DNA of 6,735 nucleotides, from NCBI GenBank assembly GCA_021778575.1, contig JAJYCH010000271.1, positions 1 through 6,735 on the forward strand, read 5' to 3'. The position numbers were made by a program, and so were the translations under genes. Under the pieces are notes generated by a model. It did not search any database. It had not been told where the DNA came from and saw only the letters and a program-made list of their open reading frames with translations. The DNA is from Planctomycetota bacterium (GTDB taxonomy: Bacteria > Planctomycetota > Planctomycetia > Isosphaerales > Isosphaeraceae). Of this stretch, positions 5,428-6,735 are shown one piece after another. The first letter of the stretch is position 1. Every line of letters starts with the position of its first letter.

Positions 5428-6611
5428 GGTCGGGTTGCTCCGGTGCCTTCCAGCTCCGCCACAAGCTTATCCACGGCCTCGTCCAGATCCTTGCCGCGAA
5501 GCTCCTTGTGGCGGATCACCCCCTGGGCATCGAGAACATAGATCGTCGGGAATGACTGGACGTTCCAGGCCTTCTGGATCGGGCCTTCCCAGTTGCCGTC
5601 GAACAGGCAGGGCCAGGTGTTTCCTTCGGTCTTCCAGGCATCCTTGAGGTCGCCGACGAGCTTCTCGGGCTCGGCATTGATGCTGATCAGTGCGAACTTA
5701 TGGCCTTCGAGCCGCTTCGTCATCGCCCGGAACTGGGGATAGGTCTCGCGGCAGAGTCCGCAGTAGAAGTGACTGCCGAAGTCGAGGACGACGACCTTGC
5801 CCCGGACATCGGCCAGGCGAAACGGGCGGCCGTCGAGGTCGGTTCCCGCGAAGTCGGGCGGGGTCTTGCCGATGGCCAGGTTTCGAGCTTCGTAGAGATA
5901 GCCCGAGGCGGCGTCGCCAAGGGTTCCCGGGTTGCGCCTTTTGTCGTTGTGCGGGATGTCGACGTAGAACTTCGCGACCCGCTCGAACAGGGCATCCGCC
6001 TCGCGGTCAAGCGCTTCGGGATCGAGCTTGCGGAGGCGTTCGTCCCAGTCTTCGCCGTAGGTCTCGGTCAAGTACGACCGTTTCTGGAAGCTGGGTTTCC
6101 TTGCTTCTCTCGACCAGTCGGCCTTGTTCTTGAGAACCCTGGCCAGCCAGTAGGTCGCGAGACCCTGGATCTCGCGATGGGGATTCTGCGCGAGGATCTC
6201 CCGGAAAAAGCCATCGCTTCCGGGACTCCCGCCGTCGTAATGCCCCTGAAAGCCCAGCGTCGGGCCGAGCCTGGGACTGGTCGCGTGATCCTTGACGAGC
6301 CTGGTCCGGGCCTCTTCGGAGTCGGGGGTCTGGAACACGTGCGACCCGATCCAGAGGAGGGCGTCCTCGGCGGCCGGCGTGCCGGGATACTTTCGAGCCA
6401 GGTCGAGGAAGCCTGGGGAAAAATTCCCGTTTCGGCACCCTGGGTGGTTCGTGGCCTTGGCCTGCTTCTCGGGAGTGGTCGCGTCGTTGGCGAGCCGGAG
6501 AAACTCGGCATGGGCGGCGTCGAAGGCGTCTCGAAGTGCCCGGAACCGTTCGTCGGGCGTCGGACCATCGGCCGGCATCAGGAGCAGCAAGGCAAAGCAG
6601 GCGTGGATCAT
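5424..6611 (-). CDS. Extracytoplasmic redoxin/TlpA-type thioredoxin-fold protein with helical N-terminal domain
   Basis: This is a 395-residue protein. Residues 4-13 are hydrophobic and probably a short signal or anchor, though the n-region lacks Lys/Arg. Residues about 18-240 are mostly helical, with TPR-like spacing in places (e.g. FLDLARKYPGTPAAEDALLWIG 68-89), but I cannot name the domain. The C-terminal thioredoxin fold begins at IGKTPPDFAGTDLDGRPF (247-264). It has the active-site CGLC at 284-287 in a YCGLCRETYP context and the cis-proline at P355 in QSFPTIYVLD. Known TlpA/ResA proteins reduce or exchange extracytoplasmic disulfides. Here the usual WCxPC Trp and Pro are replaced by Tyr and Leu, which may shift redox behaviour. 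ATG 6609-6611 is chosen for the strong GAGGGGGG just upstream and the hydrophobic start. An in-frame TTG at 6701 would put 30 polar residues in front. It is the first gene of a two-gene unit, overlapping the next gene by 4 bp. Confidence 0.92.
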   Translation of the reverse strand: MIHACFALLLLMPADGPTPDERFRALRDAFDAAHAEFLRLANDATTPEKQAKATNHPGCRNGNFSPGFLDLARKYPGTPAAEDALLWIGSHVFQTPDSEEARTRLVKDHATSPRLGPTLGFQGHYDGGSPGSDGFFREILAQNPHREIQGLATYWLARVLKNKADWSREARKPSFQKRSYLTETYGEDWDERLRKLDPEALDREADALFERVAKFYVDIPHNDKRRNPGTLGDAASGYLYEARNLAIGKTPPDFAGTDLDGRPFRLADVRGKVVVLDFGSHFYCGLCRETYPQFRAMTKRLEGHKFALISINAEPEKLVGDLKDAWKTEGNTWPCLFDGNWEGPIQKAWNVQSFPTIYVLDAQGVIRHKELRGKDLDEAVDKLVAELEGTGATRP

Positions 6612-6614
6612 CGA

Positions 6615-6638
6615 ACCCCCCTCGGAGATCGGACCGAG
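6615..6638 (-). promoter_or_regulatory. Redoxin ribosome binding site partly folded into a leader hairpin
   Basis: GAGGGGGG (minus strand, 6616-6623) is a strong Shine-Dalgarno sequence ending 4 nt before the ATG. Its 5' end can pair: CTCGG (minus, 6638-6634) with CCGAG (6625-6621), a 5-bp stem with an 8-nt loop. A competing 6-bp stem is possible further upstream (TCGGAC 6629-6634 with GTCCGA 6654-6659, plus-strand coordinates). Whether either forms in the cell is unknown; the sequence only shows that both are possible. Confidence 0.4.
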
Positions 6639-6735
6639 CTGCCCAGGACTTCTGTCCGAGGTGCCCGAAGGGATTCGAACCGATCGCGAGGCGGGAGGCA
6701 AGAGGAATCTTCAAGATTTCGAAACGAAGAGACCC
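6639..6735. other. Upstream region of the redoxin gene, no gene seen
   Basis: I see no convincing gene in this stretch. It holds a tRNA T-arm-like patch (GGTTCGAATCC on the minus strand, near 6671-6681), a near-perfect palindrome AATCTT-C-AAGATT at 6706-6718, and the 8-bp palindrome TTTCGAAA at 6717-6724. No good -35/-10 pair was found; the promoter may lie here or beyond the window edge. Confidence 0.4.

Noticed and set aside
6007..6714. Minus-strand open frame of 235 codons overlapping the redoxin gene in another frame
   Set aside because: It runs over the redoxin N-terminal domain in a shifted frame and has the Arg/Pro-rich composition of a shadow. The redoxin frame has a strong start and a complete fold.
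6661..6735. Complete tRNA gene (for example serine, from a CTTGAAG loop with TGA anticodon)
   Set aside because: The anticodon-like stem has a mismatch, the T-stem fails at two of five pairs, no D-arm or variable arm forms, and the acceptor strand has no partner.

Overview
This is a GC-rich window of ordinary-looking chromosomal DNA. It most resembles a planctomycete of the Isosphaeraceae type (inference). The grounds are strong G/C bias at third codon positions, several proteins with export signals and weak similarity to well-known families, a small membrane-anchored protein with an Arg-rich N-terminus before its transmembrane helix, and a Tat-exported ankyrin protein. No mobile element, CRISPR array, rRNA or complete tRNA gene is visible.

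Layout. (1) Positions 1-977, minus strand: the 5' part of a secreted alpha/beta hydrolase of the MetX (homoserine O-acetyltransferase-like) superfamily, whose C-terminus lies beyond the window edge. (2) Positions 978-1087: an AT-rich spacer holding an operator-like inverted repeat upstream of that gene and an intrinsic terminator for the next gene. (3) Positions 1088-3914, minus strand: a probable two-gene unit. A secreted alpha/beta hydrolase/esterase with a long N-terminal extension is followed after 67 bp by a secreted metal-dependent amidohydrolase with all expected metal ligands, and the unit ends in the terminator. (4) Positions 3915-4099: a divergent intergenic region with a long imperfect inverted repeat (12-bp arms, 43-nt loop) and a weak promoter candidate. 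(5) Positions 4100-4726, plus strand: a Tat-exported ankyrin-repeat protein, followed by an overlapping small orphan frame with one transmembrane segment (4704-5003). (6) Positions 5023-6611, minus strand: a TlpA/redoxin-type thioredoxin-fold protein that overlaps by ATGA a membrane-anchored 134-residue protein of unknown function carrying three extracytoplasmic cysteines. The two gene blocks converge with only 19 bp between them. (7) Positions 6612-6735: the leader of the redoxin gene, with hairpins next to the ribosome binding site and a tRNA T-arm-like patch.

Working together: nearly every product is predicted to act outside the cytoplasm. The esterase plus amidohydrolase pair suggests catabolic hydrolysis of exported or environmental esters and amides. 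The redoxin plus Cys-containing membrane protein pair suggests an extracytoplasmic thiol-redox couple. Both are inferences from domain and spacing. I found no signature of a defence system or other clearly new multi-gene system. The best leads are the coupled redoxin/Cys-protein pair, the Tat-ankyrin protein and the structured divergent intergenic region.
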